Assembly: GCA_910587715.1 (NCBI GenBank)
Contig: CAJUMV010000064.1
Span: 1-13,611, forward strand
DNA length: 13,611 bases
Reading direction: 5' to 3'
DNA from: an uncultured Lachnospiraceae bacterium
GTDB lineage: Bacteria; Bacillota; Clostridia; Lachnospirales; Lachnospiraceae
Part shown: piece by piece, positions 13,603 to 13,611 of the stretch
Layout of the letters: the number at the start of each line of letters is the position of its first letter
Numbering within the stretch: position 1 is the first letter of the stretch
Notes under the pieces: model-generated
The model's input: only the letters and a program-made list of their open reading frames with translations
Told to the model about the DNA's origin: nothing
Database searches by the model: none
Translations under genes and position numbers: made by a program

Positions 13603-13611
13603 ATAAATTTT

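Noticed and set aside
1..13611. CRISPR array, tRNA or rRNA genes
   Set aside because: No regularly spaced repeats, cloverleaf or rRNA-like stretch was recognised anywhere in the window on reading both strands.
13561..13611. Purine riboswitch upstream of the ATPase
   Set aside because: Only the terminator-like part is in the window; no aptamer sequence can be seen, so it is not annotated as a riboswitch.

Overview
The gene content (hemolysin III/TrhA-type membrane protein, MATE pump, galE with a UDPGP-type pyrophosphorylase, BMP/Nup-type ABC importer), strong GGAGG-type ribosome binding sites and mixed base composition suggest a gut-type Clostridia genome, most likely Lachnospiraceae. This is inferred from gene families; there is no rRNA or other marker to settle it.

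Layout. (1) 1-922: a structured, possibly repeated intergenic element (about 36-124), then a promoter and a palindrome-rich leader driving a hemolysin III family gene (+). (2) About 1013-4833: a visibly A/T-richer accessory stretch. It holds three tandem minus-strand PlsC-type acyltransferase paralogs: one intact with a TTG start, one multiply frameshifted, and one whose natural start is separated from its body by a -1 frameshift at A_AAA_AAC. Next come a serine recombinase broken by two -1 frameshifts in homopolymers and a tiny ribbon-helix-helix (Arc-like) gene with an in-frame amber codon, preceded by repeated ACTTAAAAT boxes. This looks like a decaying integrated element, or a stretch with homopolymer sequencing errors. 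(3) 4852-7107: a MATE efflux gene (-) divergent from an AraC-family regulator (+), with a near-consensus MATE promoter embedded in a dyad. (4) 7104-9479: galE and a UDP-sugar pyrophosphorylase (-), which together would make UDP-glucose and interconvert it with UDP-galactose. (5) 9595-13559: a minus-strand operon with a tandem ATPase, permease 1, permease 2 (disrupted by an internal deletion/frameshift) and an AllA-like ureidoglycolate lyase translationally coupled to permease 2. A substrate-binding lipoprotein would be expected upstream, beyond 13611. The hairpin at 13561-13602 sits exactly between that unseen region and the ATPase start.

How the genes work together. The right-hand operon looks like an importer for a nucleoside or ureide-like nitrogen compound plus a purine-catabolic enzyme, but the broken second permease predicts that the importer is non-functional unless the sequence is in error. 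The MATE/AraC pair is probably a regulator and its efflux target. The acyltransferase array most plausibly remodels membrane lipids or acylates a glycolipid; its three paralogs share a C-terminal 'LKWxIWE' motif. The most striking pattern in the window is the clustering of -1 frame disruptions at A-runs between about 2600 and 4500.
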